Positions 12,601-24,167 of a stretch of 64,000 bases of DNA are shown piece by piece; position 1 is the first letter of the stretch, and each line of letters begins with the position of its first letter. The position numbers were made by a program, and so were the translations under genes. Origin of the DNA: Sabellastarte sp. h YS-2021 (Eukaryota; Annelida; Polychaeta; Sabellida; Sabellidae); NCBI GenBank assembly GCA_964017235.1, contig OZ024936.1, forward strand, positions 54,363,028-54,427,027, in the 5' to 3' direction. Below the pieces are notes generated by a model, which was not told where the DNA came from, ran no database searches, and was given only the letters and a program-made list of their open reading frames with translations.

Positions 12601-12775
12601 AACGAAAAAGATGCTATGACGTCAGGTTGTCTAGACAGGAAGGAAGTATGAGGCGCCATCTGGGGAGTGCACAGTACTACGGACCGGCCAGCCGGTGGAA
12701 ACACGGGACGTCTTTTTCTGACGTTTGGTGGGCCGGTCTGCTCCGACCGGTTTAGCATATTGTCCATTGGATAGG
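12601..12775 (-). repeat. DIRS-A right inverted terminal repeat
   Basis: Reverse complement of 7099-7272 with about a dozen differences, ending ccattggatagg. The few bases to 12781 (gtatt) are unique to this end and are mirrored in the internal complementary region. Confidence 0.9.
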
Positions 12776-13005
12776 GTATTAACCTCTATTTCAGAAAGAC
12801 AAACATGTCTTAATTGTTTGAAAGAGCAGGTGTTGCCCCTTAGGGTATTGTTTTGGGGGGTGGAGCACCAAACACCACTTTAGTGTTCCTGCAAAAATTG
12901 TCCTTGTTAATCAATACCTTCGATTGAGTATCAAAATATTGCTAATTAGGTCTGGTACCAAATTCTAATAAGGTTTCATTCAACATTGAGAAATCAAAGG
13001 GGCAA

Positions 13006-13747
13006 GATGACATTTTATTGCATTAGTACATCTTACCTTATGGACAATAGGCTATATTGGACCAGCTAGTTTGCCACTACTCACTAGGTATCTAGAGAAT
13101 TTGACGGAAGATCTTTTTTCCTTTGTACAGTGCAGAAGCTTTCTGGAAATCAAAAGTATTTTATAAAATACTACTGTTAAAAGACTTTATTTGTAAAATC
13201 ATGGAATTATCTGGACAAAATCTGGGTGATCTTAGTCCCTTCCTAGTTGATTTCAACTCCATGTTGATCCAATGAAAGGTCAGCTGGACGAAACCAGAAA
13301 AACCTACAGCTAGTGACTAAATATTCAGCCAGAAGTATCCAGAAAAACATATAGCTAGTGAATAAATATTCTGGGGACCATGCTAGTTGAGCCACACTCA
13401 CTGGTCCATGGTCAGGTCAACGAAAAAAAAGTTTAAAATATCAACAAGCAAAGACTTCTACCCCATCACCAGCTAGCAAGTTGAAAGGGGTTTCGATCTA
13501 CTAGAAAGAGCTGCAAAGCCATCAGAGACATGCATTGAGACGGCCCACTGAGACGGTCAAACATCCAAGTACTAACATAGCCCTTTGCTGCTTAACTTCA
13601 GTGATGAGACCGGTACTTGTCTCACAATTCCACAATTCATTAAATTCCAGGGACAAAAACAGTTTGACCTCCTGCTTAAACATGTTCTGAAAAGAATAGA
13701 ATGACTCCATCCCTGGTTCAGCCACACTCTGTGCTGGTCCTAGGGCA
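13006..13747 (+). mobile_element. DIRS-B left end, decayed
   Basis: Bases 13006-13130 resemble the DIRS-A left end in direct orientation (gacattttattgcattagtacatc then ttatggacaata), with many substitutions. The following 600 bp have no clear domain; the part up to 13747 runs, across the inserted element, into the gag-like segment at 17627. This is a second, older DIRS copy in the same orientation as DIRS-A. Confidence 0.65.
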
Positions 13748-16700
13748 GGGGCCGGATTCACGAAAGGCCTCAAGTCTTAGACAAATTTCAGCTGAGATTT
13801 TTTGATTCACAAAAAGAATCTCAGTTGAGACAAAAATCTCAGACATGTTTTAGACCAATAAAAATTGATGTAATATTCTGTTGAGATCAGTGTAATGCAT
13901 ACACATTTACATTTACTCACATTTTTACAACATATTATTTGTTTTCATGTCAGTTTCCTCGCCGCCACATTATGGTCTCCCTTGAATATCTCCCTTATTA
14001 TTGGAAGCTTTTAAGCCATATTTGGCAATTATATACCTTGGGTGTGGAAAAATTTTTCCACATGCTTAAATTTGACCTTTGATCTTGATATATCAAGGTC
14101 AAATGATCAAAAAATAGTTTTTTGGGTACACCCTCCCATCATCGCCGCTCAGCAAAATCTACTGACTGCAGAGGCTTGTAATTATACACACATGTTCATA
14201 CTACCAAAAACATGAGCTGATTAGATTTTTGGAGCGATCCGATGAAAAATCATTTTCTCACACCTACCAACCAAAAAGCTTAAAATTCATGTGAACCCCC
14301 TATTAGCTTCTTATGTATTGATTTAGAGCCATAAAATGCATTGGGAGGTAGTAGGAAACCATATGTGGAGAGTCTAGAAAGCAAGTCAAATTTCCCTCTG
14401 ACCCCCCCCCCCCCCCCCCCCCCCTGTAGGGGTCAAACTGGGGTTGTAAAATAGCCAACTTTGACATTTTTCCTTATATCTCCTTTGTTATTGGTTTTAG
14501 AGCTTCAGAATGTGTTAAGAGGTATTGGGAAACCACATGTAAGGAGTCTAGATAGCTGGTTAGATTTTCCCTCTGACCCCCCCCCCCCCCCCCCCCCCCC
14601 CCCTTAATTTTTTGCCTTATATCTCCTTTATTCTTGCTCTTAGAACTATAGAATGTATTAAGAGGTATTGGTAGACCATATGTGAAGAGTCGAGATAGCC
14701 AGTCAGATTTACCCCCTGACCCTCATTGATTAAACAGGGGTCATAAAATAGCCGATTTGGTGTTTTGGCCTTATATCCCCTTTATTCTTGGTTTTAGAGC
14801 TTTAGAATGTATTAAGAGGTATTGGGACATCATATGTGAAAAGTCGAGATAGCCAGTTAGATTTCCCCCCTGACCCCCCTTATGGGTCAAACTGGGGTCA
14901 TAAAATAGCCGATTTTGTGTTTTTGCCTTATATCTCCTTTATTCTTGCTTTTAAAGCTTTAGAATGTATTCAGAGGTATTGGGACACCCGACACCATATG
15001 TGAAGAGTCGAGATAGCCGGTCAGATTTAACACCTGACCCCCCCCCCCCCCCCCCCCCCCCCATGGATCAAACTGCAGTAATAAAATAGACAATTTTGTT
15101 TTTTGTCTTATGTCTACTTTATTCTTGCTTTTAGAGCTTTACAATGTATTAAGACCTATTGGGAAACCTTATGTGAAGAGTCTAGATAGTCGGTCAGATT
15201 TACCCCCTGACCCTCCCTTATGGGTCAAACTGGGGTCATAAAATAGCCGATTTTGTGTTTTTGTCTTATATCTGCTTTATTCTTCCTGTTAGAGCTTTAC
15301 AGTGTATTAAGAGGTATTGGGAAACCTTTTGTCAAGATAGCCGGCCACATTTACTCCCTGACCCCCCTTTGGGTCAAACTGGGGTCATAAAATAGCTGAT
15401 TTTGTATTTTTGCCTTGTATGTCCTTTGCATTTTTGCTTCTACAGCTTTAGAATGTCTTGTCAGGTAGTTGGAATTTGTGGAGAGTCTAGGTAGCTGGTC
15501 AAATAAGCGCTCTGACCCCCTCTTATGAGTCAAACTGGGGTCATAAAATATCAACTTTTCTGTTTTTGCCTCATATCTTCTTCATTATTGGTTTTACAGC
15601 TTTACAAATTTTAAGAGATAATGGGAAACCATATGTGGAGAGTCTTAAGAGCTGGTCACAGTAGGGTCACAGTAAAATGCAATTTCTACTTTAATATTTC
15701 AATATTAATGATGTTATTATCTTAATGTTATATTCAAATGTTCGTGCAAAGGGTGCAACTTTTTGAATTGCACTCACGACTTATACATACTATTAAAACA
15801 GGCAAAATACATTCCTATTTTGTTGTCATCATCTAAAATTATGCTGTGCATCAAATTGTGCTTGTTTTATTGTATAACACTGGGTCCAAATATTTACAAA
15901 CTTATTTTGGTGCAGCAGTTTGATAATGACACATTTATAAATTCCCATTTTCAGCTCATCATCACTTCTTCTGACTTCCATTCTTCTGCAGTAAGCTAAT
16001 ACAAATATATTCTTTACTATGTCTCTTATTTATACGTAACATCTACTTATCACTGACACTTTCAGCGGAGCATAAAGATAAAATCTTACTCCTTATATGA
16101 GCATTTCCTCATGCATAGACTACAACAGGGGCAGGGGAGTGTTGGGGAGACTCGCATTAACTTGAATTTATCCCTTATCAGCATATACCCATTGGACTAA
16201 TTCTCTGAGGATTCATCAAAGACTGGCAATTATATATAAATAGAAATGAACATTATTCATAAGATATAATTAGACTTGTGGGAACATTGACCACTTATTT
16301 ACTCTTTGGGATAGATGTCTTCAGAGCATTGTCTTGCCTTTCTAAAGGCTTGAATTTTACTAAGCATTTTTATAAAATATAAATAGATATATGGCATTTA
16401 ACAGTGACAAGCTGTTTCATGTAAAGGCTTTTATTGAATTGCAACTTCCCCCTTAGCAAATTTTCCTTTAAATGTCGTGATATATTAGTGAGACTTTGAC
16501 ATTCATAGTGACATTAATAGCAGCAACATTGAAAATGTTTTTTAAACCAAGTTGATTCATGAATTGATCTGGTTTGCAAAACTTGATTTGCAAATTGATT
16601 CAGTTCACAATTTTATGGTTCCTTGTACCCCTAGTAGTAAGATTTCTTCTGGAAATAAATTTAAATTTTCAATATTCTGACAGGGGTCTTGAATTTTTGT

Positions 16701-17625
16701 GGAAATGGAAAATGTCATTTATTAAACTGTAAAACAAACATACAGTGATTTTAGCAAATTTTACATCTGCTGCTTAGTAAAGTTGCTTCAAAGTTTAGTT
16801 TATCATATGGAAAAGTTCTTTTATTCATCTCATTATTGTTTCTTGGGCTTTCAACCCAGTTTTGTGGTCACGCCACCCCATATATGGAGAGTCTATATAG
16901 CCAGTCAGGTTTCCCCACTGCCTCCTTCTTACAGGTCAAACAGGAGTGATAAAATAGCAGAATTTCTTGTTTTGCCTTTAAACAACTTTAAAATCAACTT
17001 TAAAACTGCTCTTCTTACAAACTATAGCATTTATTAAATTAATTTTACACAATTTATGACCATAGAAAACAAAATAGAGCTTACATTTTTCTTTCAAGTT
17101 AATGCATAAACTTCCAAACTGTGTGCTTAACTTTAGGTTCTTCTCTCAGTGCTGCATGTTTTTCTTTTCAAAAACTTTTTTCTACTTTATACTATAAAGC
17201 ATCTGACCTTTTGGGACGCTTTGATTTGTTAGCAAAAACAATTTTCTAGTTTGTACTGGCATGCAAAATAACTGATTAAAACAGCAAAACAAACCATTCA
17301 TGTAAATTACTAATGTAAATGTTTACTGTTATTTTCACACAAACTCTTACTATATATTCATGTTTTTGTGTTAAATGTTATAAATATGTCATACTTTTTC
17401 ATTTTGTTTTGAGACTTGTAACTACATATACTCTACTTTATGAAAACTTAAGTCACCCCCTAGTAGTCTTAGATTTGAGACCAAATCTGAGCCAGATCTC
17501 AACCTGAGATCTTTTGTAAATCCCATCTGAGCAAAAGGCCTCAAATCTTAGAAAAATCTAAGATAAATCTCAGATTTGAGACAAAAGTCTCAGATTTGAG
17601 ACTTAATACCTTTTGTGAATCCGGC
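13748..17625. mobile_element. 3.9-kb element with inverted ends GGGCCGGATTCAC, no transposase seen
   Basis: The left end reads ggggccggattcacgaaagg and the right end ccttttgtgaatccggccc. Both are followed inward by many small inverted motifs of the type gagattt/aaatctc (13780-13860 and 17470-17600). The interior holds a ~155-bp tandem array and AT-rich filler. No transposase-like ORF is visible, so it looks non-autonomous. It sits inside DIRS-B. I could not define a target duplication with certainty. Confidence 0.75.
14369..15660 (+). repeat. ~155-bp tandem array with poly-C tracts, about nine copies
   Basis: Each unit contains gagtc-agatagccagtcagattt, ctgaccccc, gggtcaaactggggtcataa and ttttgccttatatctcctttattc. 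Starts of the 'gagtct' core lie near 14369, 14544, 14683, 14838, 15001, 15174, 15330, 15480 and 15638. Three copies contain C runs of about 20 bases (14402-14424, 14577-14603, 15039-15062). A lone remnant lies at 16875-16970. Run lengths are unreliable in most sequencing data. Confidence 0.85.
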
Positions 17626-17626
17626 C

Positions 17627-18655
17627 CAGAACTACGAGAAGATATCTGAAAAATCAAAAATCAGCAGTTATAGCAAAGAATTAGAAGACCACGCCTGGGA
17701 GTGGTTAAAAAAAGCTGTTGAAATTGGAGGAACTACTGCTAGCAAGGGTACTGGAGAAACTGACAAGCCAGCCAACATTTGCTTCTATCCAGTCCACTCC
17801 AGTTTGCCCTCAGTCAGTCCGGTCAGTGAAAAGAATGGCTTTTCAGAAAGTGTAGAGATCAAACCTCTGCATCAGGCGGCCTGCTTCATTAAGTGCCTCA
17901 CCAAAGTACTGGCTCAGTTGAAGGTCATTCAGAATGGGCAAGTTGTGGAGAATTCATAGTGCTACTGAGGAGTTATAATACCTGCTAAGCCTTAACCAGA
18001 TCATTAGCCTTGCAATGGCAAGACAATGCAACACTTATCAGACTTTGAGTTTGTTACAACATGGCCAACATTACTCTTACCAGAAGGCCAACATATTTAG
18101 AACTTTGATATCTGGCATCAAGCATGACACTTAAGCCTCTCAGGAATGTGACTCTACATCTGGCGACACTTCCCAGATATTGTATTGATGAAAGCCGAGG
18201 AGAAAATTACTCAGTATGACAATAGGGCTAACACTGGTTAATCATCACACAAGAAGGGGGGTATCACTCTAATCTTCCTTCCACCAAGCCTTCTCAGGAC
18301 ACCAGGTTATCCAGAAAACTAGTCTGGAAAACTATTGCTTTCCCTGGCCAGAACAGGGAAGGTCTGAGCGAGCCTCTTATTTCTCATCGCCAAGGCTCAG
18401 TCTTTTTATAAATGACGATTACTGTCTCACTCACAGGGGAGTTGTAATGTGACCCAGGAGTTGAGACACTTGTACCTTTTGTCAGACCTTTTGGAGAACT
18501 TGAGCCACACTAAGGTCATAAGAATCCTCCAGGAAGGCTGCACCCTCTCCTTCCTAAACTGGCCAACTCTGACAAAGTCTCCAATAATCATAAGTGGGTA
18601 TGTACATTCCCTTAGACACAGCTACCTGATGGTCCGAATTGGGTCTGAGAGGTAA
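17627..18655 (+). pseudogene. DIRS-B internal coding remnant (gag-like and start of RT region)
   Basis: The ORF 17627-17959 (ELEDHAWEWLKKAVE) and a later piece at about 18440-18640 (EGCTLSFLNWPTLTKSP) belong to the same element. The second piece matches the DIRS-A stretch at about 9670-9770 (EGYTLPFQSRPSLTRSP), which lies just before the RT. The reading frame is lost between them. The RT and recombinase that should follow are absent; minus-strand LINE sequence begins at about 18660. Confidence 0.65.
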
Positions 18656-18659
18656 CCAC

Positions 18660-19009
18660 ATTGGAGAACGGATGTGTAAACTTCTTTGTTTAAGGTATTA
18701 ATCCATTTTATAAAACCTGTACCAAAGCCTAATATTTTTAGGCATTGATTTAAAAAAGCTCCATGATATTGAATCAAAGGTTTTTTCAAAGTCCACTAAT
18801 AGGCGTAGCCCTGGGACATTTTCTTTTTCTGCATAGTACATAGTATCATAGACTAAGCATGTAGAGTCACTTATATTTCTGCCTTTTAGAAATCCTGTTG
18901 GATTATGTGGTATGATATTTTCCAAGATGGATTTTAATCTGTTCGCTATTGCTACCAATGAAATTTTATACATGACTGACAATAATGCCATTGGTCACCA
19001 ATTTTTAAT
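18660..19009 (-). mobile_element. L1/Tx1-like LINE, part 2 (RT fragment) left of the Polinton
   Basis: On the minus strand this encodes the RT finger/palm region: PMALLSVMYKISLVAIANRL, TGFLKGRNISDST and LLVDFEKTFDSISWSFFK (motif A). The upstream end is cut exactly at the Polinton's left target duplication. Across the Polinton, at 40096, the same ORF resumes. The expected NWRPI motif spans the junction, with a stop in place of Arg. The 3' part of the LINE after motif A is missing. Confidence 0.88.
19004..19009. repeat. Polinton target-site duplication, left copy (TTTAAT)
   Basis: TTTAAT precedes the terminal AGTAGTAATAG at 19010 and is repeated as 40090-40095 directly after the right end. Six-base duplications are the rule for Polintons. 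Confidence 0.92.
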
Positions 19010-19115
19010 AGTAGTAATAGATGTAGTGGAATCGCTCCACGGATGTGATAGGGAATTGATCTTTAATGTAGTTTCTCAACTAAGGTCAATGCAGATCCCA
19101 ATCACCTACATATGG
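19010..19115 (+). repeat. Polinton left terminal inverted repeat (~105 bp)
   Basis: Matches the reverse complement of 39985-40089. The first ~90 bases differ by one substitution (gatctttaat against gatccttaat) and one indel, and similarity fades after catatgg. It contains a short internal palindrome, ggaatcgctccacgg. Confidence 0.93.
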
Positions 19116-19760
19116 ACATAATGAGCTTAGGTCCTCACCTTCACCTAAAAACCTTGATAAAAACTAACATTGAGGAAATAGTACACATAAGTCCAACATA
19201 CACATATCTTAATGAGAAGTAGCTTTTATATTTTAAAATGTAGTCATCAAACAGATAAAATATCTGAAAATAAGTAAGTGTATGAGCATAATGTTTATTT
19301 GTTTTAATGAAATGACAATAGTTACAAAAGATAAGGTCAAAAACTGCCATATGGGACTTATATGTATATTTATTGTAGATTCTCAACTAAGGTCAATGCA
19401 GATCCGTGTGTATACTTTATAAGTAAACATATGTATACTTTGAAAGTTTATGTGCTGCACTGTATACACATATGCTTGCTTACTAAGCTGTGCCATCTGC
19501 CACCACCTTCACGTGGTAACCTATTAACCAGTACCTAAAGACCTTGATAAAGTAGCACAGGAAATAGTACACATAACTTTAAGTACACATAACTTGCACA
19601 TAATTTAATGTGATTATTTTATAATTTAAAATCTTGACATACAGCAATTAAAATTTAAAATCTAGTCATAGTCATCATTCCTAAAGATCACAATAAATAA
19701 TAACTACGAGTAATATGTTTATTTGTTTTAATGAAAAGGTAATAGCTATAATAGGTATGT
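19071..19760 (+). repeat. Subterminal ~310-370-bp degenerate tandem duplication
   Basis: The TIR segment tctcaactaaggtcaatgca (19073-19092) recurs at 19381-19400. The following block (accttgataaa, ggaaatagtacacataa, tgtttatttgttttaatgaaa) occurs at about 19150-19310 and again at 19538-19735. It has no coding potential and looks like a duplication of the inner TIR region. The remaining sequence to 20460 is AT-rich with several catatg motifs and no recognised gene. Confidence 0.7.
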
Positions 19761-20471
19761 AAGACCTCTTATACTGATCTGTTTCAAAAAGGTACTTCAG
19801 ATTTTATCAACAAGTAAATGTTAACAAGGGAATATAATATGTTATTGTTAGTGCACATTTGTGCTCAGAAAAGAGGTGTGGACTAGTGCATTGTAAGAGG
19901 TCGGAGTCTCTTCACCACAGGCATTGATTCATAGTTAAAATATAGATATTTATCATATGCCTTCCTCCATATGCCTTAAATTAGTCCACATACAGAAATT
20001 ATCCTACTTAATCTAAGTCAATTTATAAGTCAGTTTACACGTGGAGGCTCCATATGTTTACCTCACCTCACACCAAGGCTTGCTTAAGTAAATGAAATAT
20101 TTAAAATAACAGAATCGTACGATCACCTCTAAGTGTCTCTTTTCACCCCATATGTTAGACATATGTGTACAAAATCACCTCCACGTGTATCTTTTCACCC
20201 CATATGTTGGACATATGAGTACAATCCCTGCACAAATGTATATCTTTTCTATACTTTTATGAACCAATCTCTTTCTCCATCATATTAAATTACTCCTAAG
20301 TGATATAATATTTCCCTTTTTTTATGTTATCTCACAAAACAGGTCCGGACATGTACATCACTCAAACTTTATTTCCACTCAATGAATATCTCATAAACAT
20401 GTTGAATCATATGTAACTAATCGACTAGAAAAGGAATGAATGATTCAGCAAAAAATTCAGGCCCAAATCAC

Positions 20472-20478
20472 TATAAAA
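20472..20478 (+). promoter_or_regulatory. TATA box upstream of the BIR gene
   Basis: TATAAAA sits about 50 bp before the ATG at 20527. Similar boxes precede the 21212 ORF (TATATAA, 21115-21121) and lie near the RING ORF (ttttataaga, about 24594-24603). The placement suggests independent short transcription units in this arm. Confidence 0.45.
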
Positions 20479-20526
20479 ATGAGAAGAAAATCCCAGGGAT
20501 AGCAATTCATTCACTTTTAACTAAGA

Positions 20527-21005
20527 ATGTTTGCCAACACAAGAAATTGTAATGATAATAAAGAATCCACTGATTCTAATGAATCAACATGTATTGCCAC
20601 CTCAAAGCCTTCATGTGGACTGTCATTAACTGGATTCTCGAGAACAAAGGACTGTAATTCTCATCCTTATCATGCTGGTTTCGCATTATCTTCAGATAAG
20701 CCTCATCAATCTTCGCAAAGATCTAATCTACAAAGACCATTACACAAATCAATAGATGCTATTTCATACAAGAAGTATGATGATAGATATGCAACCTTTA
20801 AATTATGGCCAAAAGCTCATCCTGTGAAAGCGATCAACTAGCTAGAGCAGGATTCTTTTACACAGGAGAAGGAGACAAGGTCATATGTCCTTGGTGTAAT
20901 ATATGTTTGAATGAATGGGAAGCCTTTGATTTAGCAATAGATGAACATAAGAGGCATTCACCATATTGTGACTTTATTTTAATGCTTTTTCCAATGCTTC
21001 AGTAA
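20527..21005 (+). pseudogene. BIR-domain protein (inhibitor-of-apoptosis type), one frameshift
   Basis: BIR domains bind caspases and IAP-binding motifs. The first frame (20527-20841) gives a Ser/Thr/Cys-rich lead and the start of the domain (RYATFKLWP). The second frame (to 21005) gives the rest: LARAGFFYTGEGDKVICPWC, then H and C in perfect C-x2-C-x16-H-x6-C spacing, with the zinc ligands at CPWC, EH and YC. The shift lies near 20830. With it the domain is split; without it a ~158-residue protein with one C-terminal BIR would result. There is no RING in this ORF, but a separate RING ORF lies 3.6 kb downstream. Single-BIR proteins occur in several large DNA viruses and in animals, so capture is likely. 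Confidence 0.85.
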
Positions 21006-21211
21006 AAAAGAATGACCTATAATATAATAGTGACAAGAGTGCGATATAAATTAAATATAATTCAACATATGGTATTGTCACATCAAAGCATGAAAACTGA
21101 CTCAATTTTTACTCTATATAAACTCATAATTCTTGTCATTTATCAAATCAACGACAAAGTGCATCTATCTGACTAATAGGACACAGAACCTCAATTTTAA
21201 AGAAGAAAATT

Positions 21212-21597
21212 ATGGCTGAGGTATATCTTAATGGTAAAAATCAAGCAACAGCAATAACCTCAACTTCAAATAAGAAAAGAAAGAATGAGACCTAATACGA
21301 CACAAATGCCTACAGTTCCAGTATCTACCACAGCATGCAATTCCTCACAGTCATCTCTACTGAAAGCCTTTCAACACTCTTCCACTGCTTCAGCTGCTAC
21401 CTCTACCGCTACTACGAGTTCATTAATGGATAATCTACCATCACCAGACCCAATCTCAAACCAGGAGACTATTATTCTGCAACAGGCTGTAGGTGAGGTT
21501 GTACAAAAAACCTTTTTTATTGGGGGTCAAAATATTTTGGGGAAATAAAGGTTTTATTACAGATATTTATATTAAAGAATTTGCCAACGGAAAGGTC
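21212..21597 (+). pseudogene. N-terminal part of a Ser/Thr-rich, possibly PC4-like ORF cut by a LINE
   Basis: An ATG at 21212 starts a basic lead (NKKRKNE) that ends in a stop at 21293. The next frame (from 21285) continues as a Ser/Thr-rich linker and then KTFFIGG, with a further frame change near 21540 giving FITDIYIKEFANGK. The order FIG ... strand ... F-x-GK resembles the first half of the PC4 (SUB1) single-strand DNA-binding domain. The rest of that domain lies beyond the LINE at 23515. The assignment is tentative. Confidence 0.4.
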
Positions 21598-23513
21598 ATA
21601 AATGATGGTGTACAAGGTTCTTCCATCAAATAGTTCACAAAAAAAATTGGCTGAACAGTTTGCCGCTTTTCTCACCAATAAGATTGCTAAAATCCGAGAG
21701 TCTTTTTCCAGTTTTTCATCTTTTTCCTTGCCATCTCCAGTGAATCCGCGAGGACTTGTCAAATTTGATGATGCCTCACCTGGCGATATTGCGAAGGTAA
21801 TCAAAAATTCACCTACAAAATCCTGTCTCCTGGATCCTTGGCCCACTTTCCTAGTTAAGGATTACCTTGATATACTGCTTCCTTCTATCACAAAACTTGT
21901 GAATTGTTCTTTGTTGGCAGGTGCTGTCCCAGATGGCTTCAAAAGTGCTGTTGTCACTCCACTGATAAAGAAATCTTCTTTATCAAAGGATGAACTAAAA
22001 AACTATCGCCCTGTGTGTGGGTTGAGCTTTATCTCAAAACTCGTGGAACGTGTAGTTGCCTAACAGCTCAATAGACATGTCTCTCTCCATGGGTTGGAAA
22101 ACGAGTATCAATCTACCTATAGACATGGCCATTCAAATGAAACAGCTCTTTTGTCTGTAAAGAATCAGATTCACCTATCTCTAGCCAGAGGTGAGGCCAC
22201 AGCTGTGGTGCTGCTTGATCAATCTGCAGCGTTTGACACCATTGATCATGACAAACTCCTTGATTGCTTAAGAAAATGGTTCGGTGTCGGGGGTAGATGC
22301 CTTGACTGGTTCAAATCATACCTTTCTGATCGTACCCAATGCATCAAGATTGGTTCTGTTCTGTCTGAGGCTAGAAAGCTTAAGTTTGGTGTACCACAAG
22401 GTTCAGTTCTTGGTCCTATTCTTTTTTCGTTGTATACCACACCTTTGTGCAAAGTAATCTCTAAACATCCAGATGTCAAATTTCACTTTTATGCAGATGA
22501 CACACAGCTGTTTATTCACCTCAAACACAAAAATGCAAAAATTGCCTTCGATCGGCTAGGAAAGTGCCTCGAAGATGTCAAACTATGGCTGTGTGCAAAT
22601 AAACTAAAGCTGAATGCTGATAAGACCGACTTTATTTTATTTGGTGCCAAGTCTCAACAAGAAAAGTTTAACCCATTCTTTCCAGTAAATATATTGGGTG
22701 AATCACTGATACCTTCAGATGCCGTTAAGAATTTGGGTGTCTGGTTTGACTCAGACTTTTCCTTCACCAAACATGTTAAAAATGTATGTAAACTATGTTT
22801 CATCCAGATGAGGGATCTTAGACAAATTCGACAGTACTTGACTCGTGATGCTGCTCTTACGGCTGCAAACGCACTTGTGGGCAGTAGGCCTGACTACTGT
22901 AACTCCTTGTTTAGGGGTCTATCTGTTGCTAACCTACGCAAGCTACAATGCATTCAAAACAGTCTGGCCAGAATTGTTTGCAGAACCACATGTCTTTCTC
23001 ACACCACTCCACTAAGAAAAGCCCTTCATTGGTTACCCATAAGGCACCGTTGCATCTTCAAGACTGCCTTGTTGGTATATAAATACCTACATACTAACTG
23101 TCCAAAATATTTTAGCCCATTTCTCAAAGTTAGACAATGTGCCTATAATACTCGGTTGAGTCAATCTGATGGTATAATTCTACATGTTCCTCAATACCAA
23201 CCATCTATTTACAAATCCACAAAGCAGTTTGGTCTAAGCTTTGCATATGATGCTCCCAAAATATGGAATGAACTCCCTGATAATGTAAGATCTGTCACTT
23301 CCATTGCTTCCTTCAGAAAAAACTTAAGGCATACCTATTCTGCCAAGCTTATCCTCCTTAGTATTTTCCACCTCATATGACATTCTCCGTGATGTCGACC
23401 ATAGCTATGGACAAGGACAATGATTTTTGTAACTATGCTTATGATGTTGCGCCTTAGAGTCTGTCACTTTGACAGAGATTAAGCGCTATAAAAGTTGAAT
23501 TGGAATTGGAATT
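21598..23513 (+). mobile_element. CR1/L2-like non-LTR retrotransposon, 5'-truncated, inserted in the Polinton
   Basis: The 3' half of a LINE ORF2. The frame from 21602 has the region before the RT (KVLPSNSSQKKLAEQFAAF; SPTKSCLLDPWP). One stop at 22061-22063 separates it from the main RT frame. The 3' end carries a short A/T-rich repeat (ttgaattggaattggaat), typical of CR1/L2 ends. 5' truncation fits normal target-primed integration. There is no endonuclease. I could not settle the target duplication. Confidence 0.88.
22064..23380 (+). pseudogene. CR1-like reverse transcriptase, long intact stretch
   Basis: An open frame runs from the stop at 22063 to 23380, with the first Met at 22094. RT motifs in order are LLDQSAAFDTIDH (motif A Asp), GVPQGSVLGP (motif B), FYADDTQLF (catalytic YADD) and NADKTDFILFG (motif D/E). 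The C-terminal part, PLRKALHWLPIRHRCIFK, is a familiar block in this clade. The catalytic residues are intact, but the 5' half is missing and a stop precedes, so the copy cannot move by itself. Confidence 0.9.
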
Positions 23514-23883
23514 ACATTTAAATATTTCAAAAATGATAGTTATCTTAACTTATGTAGACTTCATCAAGGAACCAATAGATAGGATTAATAATGGTAAAAA
23601 AGATATTAACAGCCCCTATAAGAATGTGGGGATAAGACGTTGGAAAAAATCTGTGAGTGGAAAAATTTTTCCCACTCAAAAAGGAATATCTTTGAAATTC
23701 CCAGAATGGACAGAACTATTGAGAGTTTTTGACGAAATTTTTCTAACTCATCAAGAGATTTACACCGCTACCTCCAGCCTTTTAGATAAGGAAATAGCTG
23801 TTCATGATAAATCTAAATGCGAGGAATGCATTAGTATGGAAATGCCACCATTAGGCATGGTAGATATAATAATTCCAATTTAG
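23514..23883 (+). pseudogene. PC4-like C-terminal ORF, continuation after the LINE
   Basis: The segment VGIRRWKKSVSGKIFPTQKG followed by ISLKFPEWTELL resembles the second half of PC4/SUB1 (I-D-I-R-E-Y ... G ... P-x-x-KGISL-x-x-x-x-W-x-x-L), a single-strand DNA-binding transcription cofactor fold. The tail ends at TAG 23881. The upstream codons of the open frame (from 23500) are LINE-derived. PC4 is ssDNA-binding, which would suit a replicating DNA element, but this is inference from one motif. Confidence 0.5.
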
Positions 23884-24167
23884 CTTCAAAAATTAGAAAT
23901 AATAGATATAAAATGTTACTGTACCATACGTTCGAATAACTAATGAAGATATGTAAGGTAGTTTAGTATAAACTAGATCACCGCATGTAACAGAATAATG
24001 ATAACATATTGCACATTTTTGACCTACATCTAATTCTTAGAGTATACCATAAAAGCAGTCCCTTTTTCCATGCTGTAATATCGTATTTGTTTGATCCAGG
24101 AAAGAAAAAAATTTAATTTAAAAAAAGTTAAATAGTGCATTAGGAAACAAAATAGGAGTATAAGACA

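Larger units (their letters stand above)
7078..12781 (+). mobile_element. DIRS-type tyrosine-recombinase retrotransposon, degenerate (DIRS-A)
   Basis: DIRS elements replicate through a circular intermediate and integrate with a tyrosine recombinase rather than a DDE integrase. They carry inverted terminal repeats and an internal complementary region instead of LTRs (known). Here the inverted ends (7099-7272 and 12601-12775) flank a repeat-rich 5' part, RT and RNase H remains (about 9740-10690) and a tyrosine recombinase (about 11090-12095), all on +, with the internal complementary region at 12457-12542. All reading frames are broken by frameshifts and stops, so the copy is dead. The order of domains and the terminal structure together make the class assignment strong. 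Confidence 0.88.

Noticed and set aside
7078..12781. LTR retrotransposon interpretation
   Set aside because: Terminal repeats are inverted, not direct, and the 3' ORF is a tyrosine recombinase, not a DDE integrase.
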